A stretch of 64,000 nucleotides of DNA from Hygrophila difformis (Eukaryota > Streptophyta > Magnoliopsida > Lamiales > Acanthaceae): positions 35,544,054-35,608,053 of the forward strand of contig JAOANR010000003.1 of assembly GCA_030278955.1 (NCBI GenBank), read 5' to 3'. The position numbers were made by a program, and so were the translations under genes. Under the pieces are notes generated by a model. The model saw nothing but the letters and a program-made list of their open reading frames with translations, had not been told where the DNA came from and did not search any database. Positions 1 through 11,561 of this stretch are shown here, in pieces (positions within the stretch are counted from its first letter, which is position 1; each line of letters begins with the position of its first letter).

Positions 1-1123
1 ATGTGTAACAAATGTTTAAACATTACAGCTCAAAAAGAGGAGGGTAGAGAAGAGAGGATAAAATGGAAAACTATGGAATCGAGAATTCAAAAGTTCAAAT
101 GGAGTATGTGAAATGCAATTATGCAAACAAATACCACAATGATAAAAACAGGTACTACTCTAACCTAATCCAACCTGGTGAACAAGTTATGTATGTCTCA
201 TAAGTTATTGATCTGATACCTTCTTATCATAAATCTCGAATCAGATATGCACTCATGAACAAATCAGTGCGACCAAGAGTATTTTGGATCCAGTAAATAT
301 AAGGACTCAACAAATTAAGCTACTCCTTATTGCAAATAAAGAAGGATGCATTCAACAAACTCCAGCATTAATAGTATGTCTGAAAAAGGTATTAATCCAT
401 TGATCTTTGTGGGTGGTACCCACGAAATAACGAGTATACAGGAGTGATATAATAAGAGCACGGAAGGCATGTTTTGAGTGTAATTGAACAACAGCATTGC
501 ACAAGAATCAGGTTGGGTGTCCCATTAAAAGTCCAAAACACTACTAAAACACAAAAAGAGCAATTATTTCTGTCTAAATCAAACTTTCAAAAACACTACA
601 AATTAAACAACATTCAGCAGCAGGATAGCTCCTCTATATAAGCTCCCCCTATGTCATACATATAAACAAGCACAAGACTCATTAGTATCCAAGAATTGCC
701 TACATTTGTTGTGATTTCCAAACCAAGCTACAAAAGGAATGCAATTGTATACAATAATAACACAAACATACAAGACATACATCACAGGCAAAAAAGCAGG
801 ACACAAAAATTGAAACAAAGTTATGCAATGCCCCCAAGATATCATCCAACCCAACTCTAAATTTCAATTCAAGAGTAAATACATTGAACAGGTTCATCAC
901 ATAGAGGCAAGGTACATATACAAATTTACAAATATATATATATATATATATATAAAATATAGACACACGTGTTTGGATAATGGATATATGTCATAAAATG
1001 TTTTGCTCCAATACATCCAAGTCGATAAAGAAAGGAACTATCATCGAGCTAACAGTTTATAAGCCACACTATTCCTCGATGAAGATAGAAAACAAACCTG
1101 CAACTTTAAGTAATCCTGCATTT
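1..1123. other. 3' flank / probable 3' UTR of the EXO70 gene
   Basis: No protein-coding gene is supported here. Read on the minus strand this follows the EXO70 stop codon and looks like plant 3' UTR: T-rich, with a plausible GT splice donor (TGCAG|GTTTG, near 1097) about 30 nt after the stop, so a 3'-UTR intron is possible. An (AT)n microsatellite lies at 932-954. The small open frames in it are short and non-conserved in appearance. Confidence 0.5.
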
Positions 1124-3103
1124 CTATGAGCTTTTCCTTCTCATATGATGCAGAATGAGTGGTGTTCCCTCGAATAGATCCAATAAGTAATTCTCCAAGT
1201 CCTCTGGGTTGTATTTTATGTATTTTGTAGCATGCCTCCCGCTTTCTAACTGGCTACCAAATCTTCCCATAAAGGAGCGGTAAGCAGGGATCACTTTTTC
1301 AGAAATGGAAATCCTGAGTTCCTCACGGAGTTGAGCATCTGGGACTTTCCATGCTGTTTGGATCCTATATATGTCCTCAAAACAAGCATTGAAATTCTTA
1401 AATCTATCCTTCAAAGCCACCTTCGATGTGTTATTCGAACTGCCACCAATGCCTTCATCCCGTAAACAAGCTAACGCTCTCGTCCATGCTGTTCGAAGGT
1501 ATTGGGTAGCACACTGTCGAACCAGTCCCCTACGTTTCTTAACCCAATTATCACCTAAAAGGTTTCTTAGCTCAGAGTCCTTCACTTTCTGCACTATGTA
1601 GAGGACATTGTTCATTAAGAATATGTAATGCATTGCAGGGTCCTCATACAGCTTTGCCTTCTCCTCGATATTCGATTCCAAGGAAGTAAGCAAAGCCAGT
1701 AACCTCCTAGCGATAACAGACATTTCTCCAACCTCTGAACTATCAGAATGCTCCCTCTGCAATGGAGGGCGGGAGTCTGACTCTACCCCCACATTCGCCA
1801 AAAGCACATTAAGGGTTTCACTATAATCCACAAGCAACTTTGAATAATTCATCACATATCTAGCAAGTGGGTGAATGTCGCCATTCTGTATGACTTTTTT
1901 GGAAGTTTCTCCCTGTACTGCATTCTCGAATTCAACGAAAGTCCCCACAGCAGCCTCACCCAACCAATCCAAGACTCCCTTGGCCTCACCGCAGACCGTC
2001 TCGCCCCCATCCTCATCCATGAATAGAGCTTGCAAATCCGGTAAAACCTGCGCTAGGGCATCGTACATATCCAAAATCCTGAAGAGTTTCTCAGCAGACC
2101 TCCTCCCAATTGCCACTGCCTCACCGAAATTCAGCAGCTGCATCACACAACCTTTTGCGGTCTCAAGAAAACAAACTTCCTTTATCAGATCAGACTCGAT
2201 GAATATCTGCTCGCATAAATACTTCTCACTGGATAAAAGACCGCGCACAACTACTTTTACAGCTTGAATCCATTTCTTCATCTTGTCGTCCATGGTTCGC
2301 CATTCGATCCTCTGAACTTCCTCAATGCTCAATTTTTCAACACCGAGAATCGCCATACATTCGTCGAGGACATCGCGGCGGACGGAGCAATAGACTTGGC
2401 AGCACTCCTTTTCATACCCCGATCGGATCATCCTATCAGCAATCTCCCGGAGATCACTCACGGCATCCGGATGGATCAACTCGAGGGACAACTCATCCCC
2501 AAAGCTCACACCCCTGGCAGGGCTGTGGTGACTGTATCGCGCACTGCTGACATCCTCGAGAGTCTCGCTGGTTTCGTCATTGAGAAATTCAGTAGCCGCA
2601 ATCGCGATAGCTGCAGCGGACGACGACAGCGACGAGCGGTGGAGACGATCGGTGTCGAGCGGGACGGTGTTTCGCACAAGCACGTGACGGAACTCGTCCT
2701 CCAACCTAGCCATAGCCACCTGGAGCACATTCTCTGCGCGATCCACCGCGTGGTCGTTGCCGGAGCCGAGGTTCAACTCCTCGACCAAGAGTATGACCTC
2801 GTCAACCGCGACCAAGTAGTCATCAAAGGCGGTTGAATCGGCGTCGTTAAGAAGAATCCGCTCGGCGGCGTCCAATCGACGATCGACGGTGGATGACTTA
2901 CCAGGAGCGGACGGATTTTCATCGGAGGAAACGAAGGAGGAAAGAGAGGAGAGGCGGTTATCAAAATTGGAGAGGATCAAGAGCATGTCCTCAGCGTCGG
3001 AAGTGTTGCCCAGCGACTTGACGATCTGTTGCGCGGTGGCCAGGACCTTGTCCTCGCCTTCGACCGGGACCGCCGCGCCCGCCGTCTCCGCCGCTATCTT
3101 CAT
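1124..3103 (-). CDS. EXO70: EXO70 family exocyst subunit
   Basis: An uninterrupted 659-codon frame encodes a plant EXO70. This subunit of the octameric exocyst tethers secretory vesicles to the plasma membrane by binding phosphoinositides and other exocyst subunits. Residues about 215-645 match the Exo70 fold: a [10 protein letters not shown] start, the [13 protein letters not shown] block, the [11 protein letters not shown] helix, and a C-terminal block with [30 protein letters not shown] and LLDLFEG. The N-terminal 200 residues carry the usual coiled, acidic leader, including [14 protein letters not shown]. Length is normal for the family and the gene is intronless in its coding part, as many EXO70 genes are. 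The start at 3103 was chosen because family-like sequence begins there. The frame stays open 67 codons further upstream (to 3304), but that part reads like translated 5' UTR. Subclade is not assigned with confidence. It appears functional. Confidence 0.95.
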   Translation of the reverse strand: MKIAAETAGAAVPVEGEDKVLATAQQIVKSLGNTSDAEDMLLILSNFDNRLSSLSSFVSSDENPSAPGKSSTVDRRLDAAERILLNDADSTAFDDYLVAVDEVILLVEELNLGSGNDHAVDRAENVLQVAMARLEDEFRHVLVRNTVPLDTDRLHRSSLSSSAAAIAIAATEFLNDETSETLEDVSSARYSHHSPARGVSFGDELSLELIHPDAVSDLREIADRMIRSGYEKECCQVYCSVRRDVLDECMAILGVEKLSIEEVQRIEWRTMDDKMKKWIQAVKVVVRGLLSSEKYLCEQIFIESDLIKEVCFLETAKGCVMQLLNFGEAVAIGRRSAEKLFRILDMYDALAQVLPDLQALFMDEDGGETVCGEAKGVLDWLGEAAVGTFVEFENAVQGETSKKVIQNGDIHPLARYVMNYSKLLVDYSETLNVLLANVGVESDSRPPLQREHSDSSEVGEMSVIARRLLALLTSLESNIEEKAKLYEDPAMHYIFLMNNVLYIVQKVKDSELRNLLGDNWVKKRRGLVRQCATQYLRTAWTRALACLRDEGIGGSSNNTSKVALKDRFKNFNACFEDIYRIQTAWKVPDAQLREELRISISEKVIPAYRSFMGRFGSQLESGRHATKYIKYNPEDLENYLLDLFEGTPLILHHMRRKSS

Positions 3104-3590
3104 CTTTTGGGGCAGTGAGGTTGTTCTGGTGGAAGGAATTGGGAAAATTTGGGGTATTAGGGTTTGGGAAATTGGGGAGACTGAGTAGGCGGTAGGGGTA
3201 GAAAACGGGGAATGGCGAGTGCGTGCAGTCAGCGGTGACGGCGTGGTTTTGGAGAAATTAATGGATAAAAATAAAAATAAAAATGGATATGGATATTCAC
3301 ACAAGGGAAACCATTATTATTACCGTCAGCCGTCGGGTGGACCTTTCAACTGGTCGTAGTGGTTGGACTTGGACCGCCATTTCCATATTAATAAGGGGTA
3401 CCAGTGTAAATTCGCATGGTGTGGTCTCCGCGGAACTGTTAACCCAATTCATTACTGTATTTCTTTATTACTCCAATCTATTACACGATCCGTTTTAAAG
3501 ATCTCGGATATATACACACAAAATATGTTAAGGCACACAAATTCAAAGTTAAATATCCCAAATACCACTACTTAATGGAGGCCTGAGGAT
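3104..3590 (-). promoter_or_regulatory. 5' UTR and proximal promoter region of EXO70
   Basis: This is the region immediately upstream of the EXO70 start. On the minus strand the first 160 bases are pyrimidine-rich, as in plant leaders, and an A/T-rich stretch follows near 3262-3290. No clear TATA box was found, so the assignment rests on position only. Confidence 0.4.
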
Positions 3591-5640
3591 TAGGGCACAG
3601 CAGGATTGGGGCATGCATAATTTTTTGCGCCATCGTATAGTTTTGGACGGTCACGGTTGGCCGATTCGGTGGACAATAGAACTGTCATGGATGGTCAATT
3701 AGTGCTTGAATGTAACGTCCAACTCTGACTGTTTGGCAATAGACAGGACCGGCGAGCACTGGGCGATCATGTCTGTAGCCAAACGGCCAAAGCTGGTCGT
3801 TCACTGTATTTTTTTCTTTTCTTTTCTTTTCTCATTCTGTTTAATTGTTTCCTTTATTGTAGCATAACCGCATACTATCAAGCGAGGAGAATGTTGCCCA
3901 CGAAAATAAAGAATTTCTGGGTGTTTTTTTTAAAAATCTAATCTGTTGTAGATGAAAGCATAACAAGGAAAAAAGTAAAAAAAAAAAAAGAAATAGAGTA
4001 ACGCACGGCCGACCAGTGTTGGCCGGCCGTACACAGATTTGGACGGTCAGGAATGGCCGTTTATCATCTCATGCGGACGGCCGGATATGACCGTTCGCTG
4101 TAGATAATTGTTTTTAATAAAAGCCAGCCAGTGTTGGCCAGCCACTCTCAATTAAGCACGGCCAAGTGTGGTCGTTTCTCATTCCAAGAAATACCTTCTC
4201 CACCACGCTCGCGGCCGCCGCCTGTAGCCCTTCCACTGCGCGTCTGGGGCATATTTCACAGCTCGGTGTCTTTCCTCTTCGGTCTCTCTTCCACCTCTTG
4301 GCCCTTTTTTGTGTGTTTGGAAAATAGATATTAGAGTCTGCAATTCTATTTTTTTTTTTGAAAGATAAAATAGGTAAATGTTTATTGTGTGCCCCTGATG
4401 TGCCCCTACCCAAGTGTTTTTGTGTGTGTTTGAAGTAACATGTTGTGTATATAATCAGGACCGTTTTAAATTGGCATTCACTGTGTACTCTCATTGGAAA
4501 ACAAAAGCACTACTGCAGTACGACACCACTAAGAGTATGTTCGCTTTTGCCTCTTTTTTCTTCTTCTCCACTTTTGCTTCATCAAAAAATTATTTTTTTG
4601 ATTTTATTTTGGTTGTTTGTGTTGGGAAGAAGAGGGATCTCAATAGTTTGTTTTGCCTTTTTTAAAAATAAAAAGAAAAGGTGAAATTCTCAATTTTTTT
4701 AAAAGTAAGTAGAGGATTACCTCAATTCAAAAAAGAAATCATTTTAGGAATAAAATATAAAAACATTCGTATATAAAAAAATTAGGCAATTCCTAAATCC
4801 CTACAAATCAAGCAACTTCAACCATTTTAGAATTTGCTTCTATGTGCTCTAGCTCTATCATCGTAGCTTCAACCTTTTTAGAATTTTCTTCTATGCATCC
4901 ACCATCTCCACATTGTTGAATTTCTTCATTGACTCCATATCCAAGTGTGTGTATGTGTGCATGCTTTTATTTATGTAGAATTTCTCCATTGACTCCCTGT
5001 AGTCGTAGTCCTTGGTTCGTAGCTACTTTGATGAAAGAGGTATCCTTTGTTCCCGACTTAAAGTCAAGTGAGGCATGAATGTTGACAGCACCACCGCACA
5101 TGAATATCCAAAACTATGATCACGACAAGCGCATAAAAGAATCAAAGCAAAGATTTATCCTTGATGGCCACACCATCTTGTACTCCGTCTCTTTAGAACA
5201 TGTAATTAATCCTCCAGTATACCATATTGAATGGTATGAGATGATTTTCCATGGCTCATCATGTTTTTAATATCCATGGCTGATCTAGTATAGGATTGTG
5301 AACAGTACTCTCTCCCTAGGCCTATTTCACTCTTTTTGATAGCCTAATTGGTTTTGGCATAGAAATTATATAAATATTTAAGATCGTATGATTTTGATAT
5401 AATTGCATATTTTACAATATACCATATTTTATATTGGAGGGCATTCTCTCAATTAATTTAAGAATTTACAGATCTAAAATTGTGCAACTGGAAAAAATGA
5501 TTAGTACTAATAGCCTAATATTATATGTATCCATCAGAGTAATGTTAGAAATACGAAAATACTTAATCATAAGTATATTTAGAGTAAGGGTGTATTCTGC
5601 ACGCAGATTATGAGAATCTTTGGTTAATAATTTTTATACT
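3591..5640. other. Intergenic, no gene seen
   Basis: AT-rich intergenic DNA. Between 3600 and 4200 the words TGGCCG, GGACGG and GGCCG recur many times in both orientations, which suggests a decayed repetitive element, but no terminal repeats or coding domain could be defined. A poly-T run lies near 4350. The open frames here are short and unlike known proteins. Confidence 0.5.
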
Positions 5641-5765
5641 TTGGTTAATATAATGGTTTCTACTTTGAGTTATATAGTTGTTTTTTCAAATAATTTATAT
5701 AGTTTGGTTAATATAATGGTTTCTACTTTGGTTTATATAGTTGTTTTTTCATATAATTTAATTAT
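5641..5765. repeat. Two-copy tandem repeat, 63-bp period
   Basis: Two adjacent AT-rich copies (5641-5703 and 5704-5765) begin TTGGTTAATATAATGG and continue TTTCTACTTTG. They differ at only a few bases. The short frame that spans them simply translates the repeat twice. Confidence 0.8.
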
Positions 5766-5810
5766 GAATTTGTTTCTACTACTCTTGAACTTGCCTACGT
5801 ATGTTTAATA

Positions 5811-6069
5811 CTCCCCCCTTCCCACTCAAAGTGTCTCACTTTGACTTTTGACATTGTTTATTGATCAACTTTGACATAATGTTATCGTAACTATATACGA
5901 AAAAAATATAGTCAAGTTCGGTCTTCTTAGATTCGTCTAATCATGTAGTTTTAGAATATATATTTTACATAATGTTTACAAATGTACATTTTAAGATATT
6001 AAGTGTTAAACAAGTGCATCGGACGACGTGTCCAAAAATTTTGAGACATAAATAATGGGATAGAGGGAG
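5811..6069. mobile_element. Stowaway-like MITE
   Basis: A 259-bp non-coding element flanked by TA dinucleotides (5809-5810 and 6070-6071). Its ends are inverted repeats: CTCCCCCCTTCCCA at the left and TGGGATAGAGGGAG at the right, matching at 11 of 14 positions. Ends of the CTCCCTCCGTCCC type with TA target duplication are the hallmark of Stowaway MITEs mobilised by Tc1/mariner transposases. Confidence 0.85.
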
Positions 6070-6204
6070 TATAATTTAATTATTACTTGGGTTAATATAA
6101 TTGTTGATATTTGGATTGTGAATATTTGTTTTTGTTGGAATGGGATATGTTTGTAGTGAATACACCTCAAATGGAATCATAAAATGCTTTAAAATTCACT
6201 ATTG

Positions 6205-6953
6205 AAGGAGTAGAAAGAAAGGCAACATGGACAAAAATTCAGAATATTTTTTTTTTTTTTGCAAATATGTGTTGAAGAAAGTACTACTTGTAGGCCAAAC
6301 ACACATTTTACAAAAGAAGGTTGGGAAAATTTGGTGAATAAGTTCAATGCAAGGACCCAATTTAATTATGAAAAGAAACAACTGAAAAATAGATCGGATG
6401 CGTTGAAACAAGAGTTTGGTATGTGGGAGAAGTTTTTAAATAGTCAAACTGGTATTGCATGGGATCCTATAAAGAAAATAGTGACAGCAACTGAAGAGAT
6501 ATGTGCATCAAAAGAAAAGGTATATTTTTCACAATTTTTATACAATATATTTATTACAATATGAATTGATAGTTTTAATTTGGTTTGTTGTTTTAACCCT
6601 ACAAGAAAATCCTAATTACCTTTGTTTTAAGGATGCCCCACCTAAGTTTTTGGAAATCATGGAGATATGCTTTTGCCACTGGCAGCCACATGCTTATTCC
6701 TCCCTCTGGCGACAATCCAACTGAAGATGGAAACGAGGAATACCATATTGGCCATGATGGCATCATGGATCTTACCTTAGACGAAGATGACCTACACTCT
6801 ACTGAAAAGAATGAATTGGAAATATCCAAAGAAAATTGTAGGAAGAAGAGAAAGAGAGACAATAGAAAAAATAAAAGAAGTGGGGGCTGAAAGACTACAA
6901 ACTGCTCTTGAAGATTTGATTTCTTGTACATATCGATCAATCACAAGGAGATA
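6205..6953 (+). pseudogene. Myb/SANT-like domain gene remnant (Harbinger-associated type)
   Basis: Exon 1 encodes a Myb/SANT-like DNA-binding module of the type carried by PIF/Harbinger transposons and by plant L10-interacting-MYB-like genes. Visible blocks are NTHFTKEGWENLVNKF, KKQLKNRSDALKQEF and TGIAWDPIKKIV. A likely intron runs from 6520 (AAAAG|GTATAT) to 6631 (TTTTAAG). Exon 2 continues with PPKFLEIMEIC and then shifts frame to ATGSHMLIPP, ending in a basic stretch KKRKRDNRKNKR that resembles a nuclear localisation signal. A second shift precedes the last 20 codons. A 14-T run near 6247 breaks the start. No transposase or terminal repeats surround it. It could be a decayed host gene or the ORF1 of a lost Harbinger element. 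Confidence 0.75.
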
Positions 6954-6969
6954 AGCAAGATTTGATTTG

Positions 6970-7227
6970 GACCCTGTTTGGGAATTAGCTGTTAGTTGTT
7001 AACTAATTCTGTGAGTAATAATTAGTTAAAATTAGCTGTTTGACAATTTCGAGGCTAACATTTTGCCTAGAATAAGCTAAAATCCAAAATGCTGCTATTT
7101 GCAGCAGTTTCAAAAAGAGCTGATTGAACACTATTTTAAGTTATTTTATCGTTTTAAATAAGCTATTTTATCCCATATTGTGAGACAAATTAGCTGATTG
7201 GATTTAGCTGTTTTGCCAAACAGGGCC
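6970..7227. mobile_element. hAT-like MITE
   Basis: A 258-bp non-coding element whose ends are inverted repeats: GACCCTGTTTGG at the left, and at the right CCAAACAGGGCC. It is flanked by a 7-of-8 target duplication, TTGATTTG at 6962-6969 and TTGATTTC at 7228-7235. Internal AGCTG/CAGCT words and the 8-bp duplication point to the hAT superfamily. Confidence 0.8.
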
Positions 7228-7239
7228 TTGATTTCTATT

Positions 7240-7626
7240 TGTAATGGGCTTAATGGTTAGTTAGTTTGGCCCTATGTGTATTTTGCATTAATATAGGTCT
7301 TAGTCCATTAGCCGGATCCTTGAAGTGTAATATATCCTCAGCTCATTATTCTTGAGTAATCGATTCACTCTGAATGAAATCAGTTATTCATTCTCTCCCA
7401 ATTCATCTCCTAATTCCATCAGCTTCCACATGGTATCAGAGCCTTCCACTTAATTTTTGATCCAAAATTTTTACCTCAACCTTGATTAATTCAGCTAATT
7501 TTCTGCTCCATGGCATCTGATAATGAATCGGATGCTACCAACAACCATCGAGTTGCTGCTGTTGCCTTGGAGCAAAAATGTAACTACCTGATACAGTGGA
7601 AGGATGGTTGCTACATTTACCAATGA
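7240..7626 (+). mobile_element. Ty1/Copia stub: LTR end, PBS and gag start
   Basis: A short LTR candidate (about 7240-7430, ending TTCCACA) is followed directly by TGGTATCAGAGCC at 7431-7443, which is the primer-binding site for initiator-Met tRNA. An ATG at 7510 opens a 38-codon frame, MASDNESDATNN onward, that resembles the start of a Copia gag and ends at 7624-7626. Everything downstream is lost. The LTR start is uncertain, and the hAT MITE may itself have inserted into this LTR. Confidence 0.6.
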
Positions 7627-7639
7627 GATAAGCGATGCT

Positions 7640-7950
7640 ACAAGTGAATTAGCATGGATAGGTTTAGTGAATTAGTATGGATTAGTTTAATTGATTTCAT
7701 ATTAGCATGATGTTAGCCCAGCGAATCAAAAAAAAAGGCCCAATACATACTAGCCCAAATGTCAAGCCCAGTCCATATTTCAGCAAGAGAAGGGCGACGG
7801 TTGCCTGGAGAAGATCATGGCGACATTAACACATGCATCATAAGAGGAACGTTTCCTGGAGAGGATCGTGGCATTAAAACTTGGATGGAAGCTGGAGGGG
7901 TGTCATTCCTTATAAATATTAGAGATGGCATCCAAGAGGGTATCTCAACC
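7640..7950 (+). mobile_element. Element B, 5' LTR left part (copy 1) with its flank
   Basis: The probable LTR start is TGTTAGCCCA at 7711. It carries several AGCCCA/GGCCCA words, a TATA box TATAAATA at 7911-7918, and ends CAACC (7946-7950), where element A is inserted. The 70 bases before 7711 are the older flank. This whole block, flank included, recurs at about 16193-16495. The rest of the LTR resumes at 19075. Confidence 0.7.
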
Positions 7951-10528
7951 TGTAATACCCGAGAATTTTGCAACATAAAACAAATAATTAAATAAATAAA
8001 CAATAAATACAATAAATACAATAAATAAATAAATTCAGCAAATAAATAAATAAAGATAAGGAAATGAGAAATGGGATTTAACTTAAAAAGGAATTAAAGG
8101 AATTTAATTAAATAAAAAGAATTAAATAAAGATAAATAATTGTACACCGAAACCGACACCAATGAACTCGAGAATTCGAGTCCAAACATGCATTTAGACC
8201 CGAGTAAAAATTTAGAGAGGAAATAGGAACCCGAAGATACCCCGGAAATCGGAATCCGGGAGCATAGAGGGATAGAAGTTCGAAAGAGAGGAGGAAAGGC
8301 ACGACGGATCGCACGACCCGCCCGGACTGAAGTCCAAGCGAGTGCCGCGTGGTGGCCGCGTGGTCAATAGGAAAACGGCGCGCCACGACCGCGCCACCCG
8401 ACAGATTCGCCGGTTGCGAGATTCACTCGCCCGAATCCGGATTTTCCGACTTCGGTTGAACACCTTTCGGCTCAAGACTCCCCAAGGCCGACCTTGGACG
8501 TCCCTAGGTCATGTTTACCTATAAATAAGACCTCTTGGAAGCCCCGAACACTTTTTCAAAACCCTACGATACTCTCTATACACAAAACCCTAGATGCGGA
8601 AGTCATCGGAGGCACCAAAACCGAGCGAGGACTGCCGTGGATGAATTCGAGAGATCTCCAACGTCGTGGTAAGTCTGTTCCTTTCATCCATCTCGTTGTT
8701 AACTCAAAAACGAAGCCCTAATTCTCTTCTTTTTCCTTCTACACCCTGAATTGGATCTAGAACGAAGAACCCGACGAACGGAGAGGATAAACGGTGGACT
8801 GGAAGCCACGCTTCCGAAATCGACGATCCCGGACAACTACAAATCAGTAAGTTGACACTTACATGGTTTTGGGAGTAATTAAAACACGTAAAACTAAAAG
8901 CTTAATCGAAACCTTCGTAAATCTGTCAACACACGATTTCTACCGGCGCAGCGAATTTGTCTAATTTTTCCGAACCCTTAAAAGTCATCAAACGAAAAAA
9001 CTTAAAACACAAAAAACATTCCTAAGGCTTAGATATATTCCCTGTAAAATTTTCAGAATTTTTGGTGATGATTTGTTATCTAAAATTGGCCTAGAACCGG
9101 ACTAGTTAAATTTAGATCTTGAATTCTTGACAGAACTTAGGTCCGATCTTGATGATGTTTTTGACATTAGTTATTAGCCGATTTAGATCTTTAGCCAAAC
9201 ATAAAAGTTGTAGAAAAATATCTTAAGAAGGTCTCTGTAAAATTTCGTTAAGTTTGGAGTTGATTTGCTATGGTAGATCTTGATAATCTTGAACTGCTGT
9301 ACACGAAATTCGGACAGATTAATGATATGACGAAAATTGATGTTTTTGATCTGTTTCGGTATCTCGGATTGATAAAGTTAAAACACAAAAGCTGTTCATC
9401 TCGATGTTTCGGAGTCAATGGTAAATTTGCAGAATTTTTGGACTTAAATCTGATTTTAGATTAATTTTAGAGTAAACTGTGGTTGACCGAGTCAAATCTT
9501 GAAATCTTGTCGAAAACGGTGAAACTAGCCTTTAAGGTTTAAACGAGTAGAAGACTCTTTGAAATAAATACATGAAATCTGGAATTTAGGAAATCCCCTT
9601 TACAAACTTGATCTTTTAAAATTAGGGGGTGAGTGCTCTGCAGGGTGCCCTCTTAACGATTCACTTCGTGCCTTTATGGACGATGGTGACCCGTGCGAAA
9701 TTTTGAGATATGTTGACAAAACAGCGTGAGATATATGGCCTACACTTTCGTGAATATCCACATGGGTTTCCCGAGGCTCCGGAGTGGTACTCGGTATGGC
9801 AGATACGGCTGCGGCCGCTGGTTTCCGGCTAAACTTGTTGATATCGCAATGCAATCGTGAAATACTTGAAATACTAAATCTTGGGTGTAATGGGGATAGT
9901 TAAATGTTTAATTATTGTCCTTTAAAATTATTAAATGCTTTATTTGAATTAATTATGACTTTTATTTAAATTATGCTAAATGTACTATTGGTTAGTGCCA
10001 TGATTTAATTATGCGAATTGGTTATATTATTATTAAATTATTTATGATTATTATCATGCTTTTATGTAACTATTAAATTAATGGCTTTTAAACCCTACGA
10101 TCATGCATGTGTTAACTTACTCAGCAAGTTGTGCTGACCAAACCATTTATTTTTCCTTTTCCCTTACAGAGTATGTGGAACAGACATGAGCACGTTCATG
10201 CATGGGGGGACTTATATTTTGCGAAACTTATTATTTAAATTCTTGCATTAGACAATAGAATAAACAGGCCTGTTTAACCCGTGTTTTGACCATGCCAGTC
10301 TTATTTACATTTCCGCTGTAATATTATACTTAAATACTATTTCCGCTGCATTATGATATTATTATTTTCGAGACTATATTGTATGGGCTGTTTGCAAATG
10401 TTTTAAATATTTTTAATTACTGAAACACCTAGCCTTGCATTTCTTTAGTAAGCCGGAGAAACCGTGTCTTACTAGGGAGGTGTGGCGGTGACATCCCGAC
10501 CTGGGTGACCAAAAACCGGGGTGTTACA
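7951..10528 (+). mobile_element. Element A 5' LTR (Tekay-type chromovirus)
   Basis: A 2578-bp LTR that begins TGTAATACCC and ends GGGTGTTACA. It is preceded by CAACC, the same five bases that follow the second copy. U3 has AT-rich AATA repeats. A TATA box TATAAATAAG lies at 8520-8529, followed by two telo-box-like AAACCCTA words near 8560 and 8587. A predicted leader intron runs from GTAAGTTG at 8847 to CCCTTACAG at 10169, and a small upstream intron may run 8669-8760. Minus-strand open frames here are also found in LTR2 and are shadows. Confidence 0.92.
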
Positions 10529-10531
10529 AGT

Positions 10532-10544
10532 TGGTATCAGAGCC
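10532..10544 (+). other. Element A primer-binding site
   Basis: TGGTATCAGAGCC starts three bases after the LTR. It complements the 3' end of initiator-Met tRNA, the usual primer in this group. Confidence 0.9.
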
Positions 10545-10893
10545 AGGTTATTTTTAAACTATTATTTTTAAACCATTATTATTTTTAAACTACTATTAAT
10601 ATTTTGACTATTATTTTAAATTTTAAAGTATTATTTCCATGGAAAAAATTTTTATTTTAAAACCCATGGAAAAATATATATATATATAGGGCATGAATTA
10701 TTTTTGGGGGAAATCATCATTTGCATTTGCATATTGCATCTCTTTTATGTAGAGAACTTAGAATCTTGGTGAATTTCAACTTAGAATCTTGGCGAATTTT
10801 AACTTAGGATTTTGGCGAATTTTAACTTAGAATTTTGGCGAAGTTAACCTAGAATCTTGGCGAATATTAACTTAGATCTTTTGCTTGCGCTAG

Positions 10894-11229
10894 ATGGCTA
10901 GTCAAGATATGATGCAATTGATGATCATAATGATGAACGTTCACCTTGATTCCCAACAAACCATAGAACAAATGAAATATCGTATGGCTCAATTGGAGGC
11001 AAATCTGCACCATATGGGCAACTTGAGAGAGGCGGATCACCACCGCCTAAACCAACTCGAACTTCAAGTCCAAACCCTCACTACGCAAAACCTAATCCTG
11101 AAGGAACACATCGATGCTCATTGACAAGACTTGAACACCATCTTTGACGATCTATTGCCGCCAAGTTCGGAGGAGGAAGACCCGGAGGAGGATCCTGCTA
11201 CCCCATCAGAGGACATCTTGAGACGCTAG
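10894..11229 (+). pseudogene. Element A pre-gag ORF (coiled-coil protein)
   Basis: An ATG at 10894 opens a 76-codon frame, MASQDMMQLMIIMMNV then heptad-like leucines (MAQLEANLHHMG, LNQLELQVQTL), closed by TGA at 11122-11124. In the same frame the next 34 codons stay open and form an acidic tail (SSEEEDPEEDP), ending at 11229. The homologous ORF in element C reads through at the position of this TGA, so the stop is a mutation and the original protein was about 110 residues. It matches no Gag or Pol domain. A coiled-coil or assembly role is inference only. Confidence 0.7.
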
Positions 11230-11561
11230 GGACTCTATTTATAGTAGATACTATTTTGCTAGGAAAATATTTCTACTTTTGTATACCTTCCCGCCTGTAC
11301 TAAAATTTCGTTTAAGGGAATAAAATGCCCGATTTATTTATAATAAATCGAAAAAAAATATAATAATAATAATAATAAAATCTGGACAGACCCGTCCGAC
11401 AAAAAAAATCGAAATAAAATAAAATAAAACCCGGAAGCGTATGACGCTCCTTAGTTCGATCGAGCACCACGTGCGAAATTACAAAACACATACACATTAA
11501 TAGAAATTTTTTAGACTATATGTTAAATTCACAAGTCCTAATCCACCCTATTTGTAACAGA

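Noticed and set aside
2264..2836. 190-codon plus-strand frame
   Set aside because: It lies wholly inside the EXO70 coding region on the opposite strand and has no recognisable domain.
4114..4494. 126-codon minus-strand frame
   Set aside because: No recognisable domain, located in degenerate repetitive intergenic DNA, with no supporting splice or promoter pattern.
5620..5808. 62-codon membrane-like protein
   Set aside because: It is the translation of two copies of an AT-rich 63-bp repeat.
7640..7950. Normal 3' UTR of element A or a separate small element
   Set aside because: It ends in the A target site CAACC, continues after A at 19070 up to a Tat-type primer-binding site, and holds its own TATA box, so it is the B LTR.
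8108..8475. Minus-strand frames repeated in both A LTRs (also 16663-17018)
   Set aside because: They are conserved only because the LTR is duplicated, and the two copies differ by non-conservative changes.
10532..10544. tRNA gene fragments at TGGTATCAGAGCC sites
   Set aside because: These are primer-binding sites next to LTR ends. No cloverleaf surrounds them.
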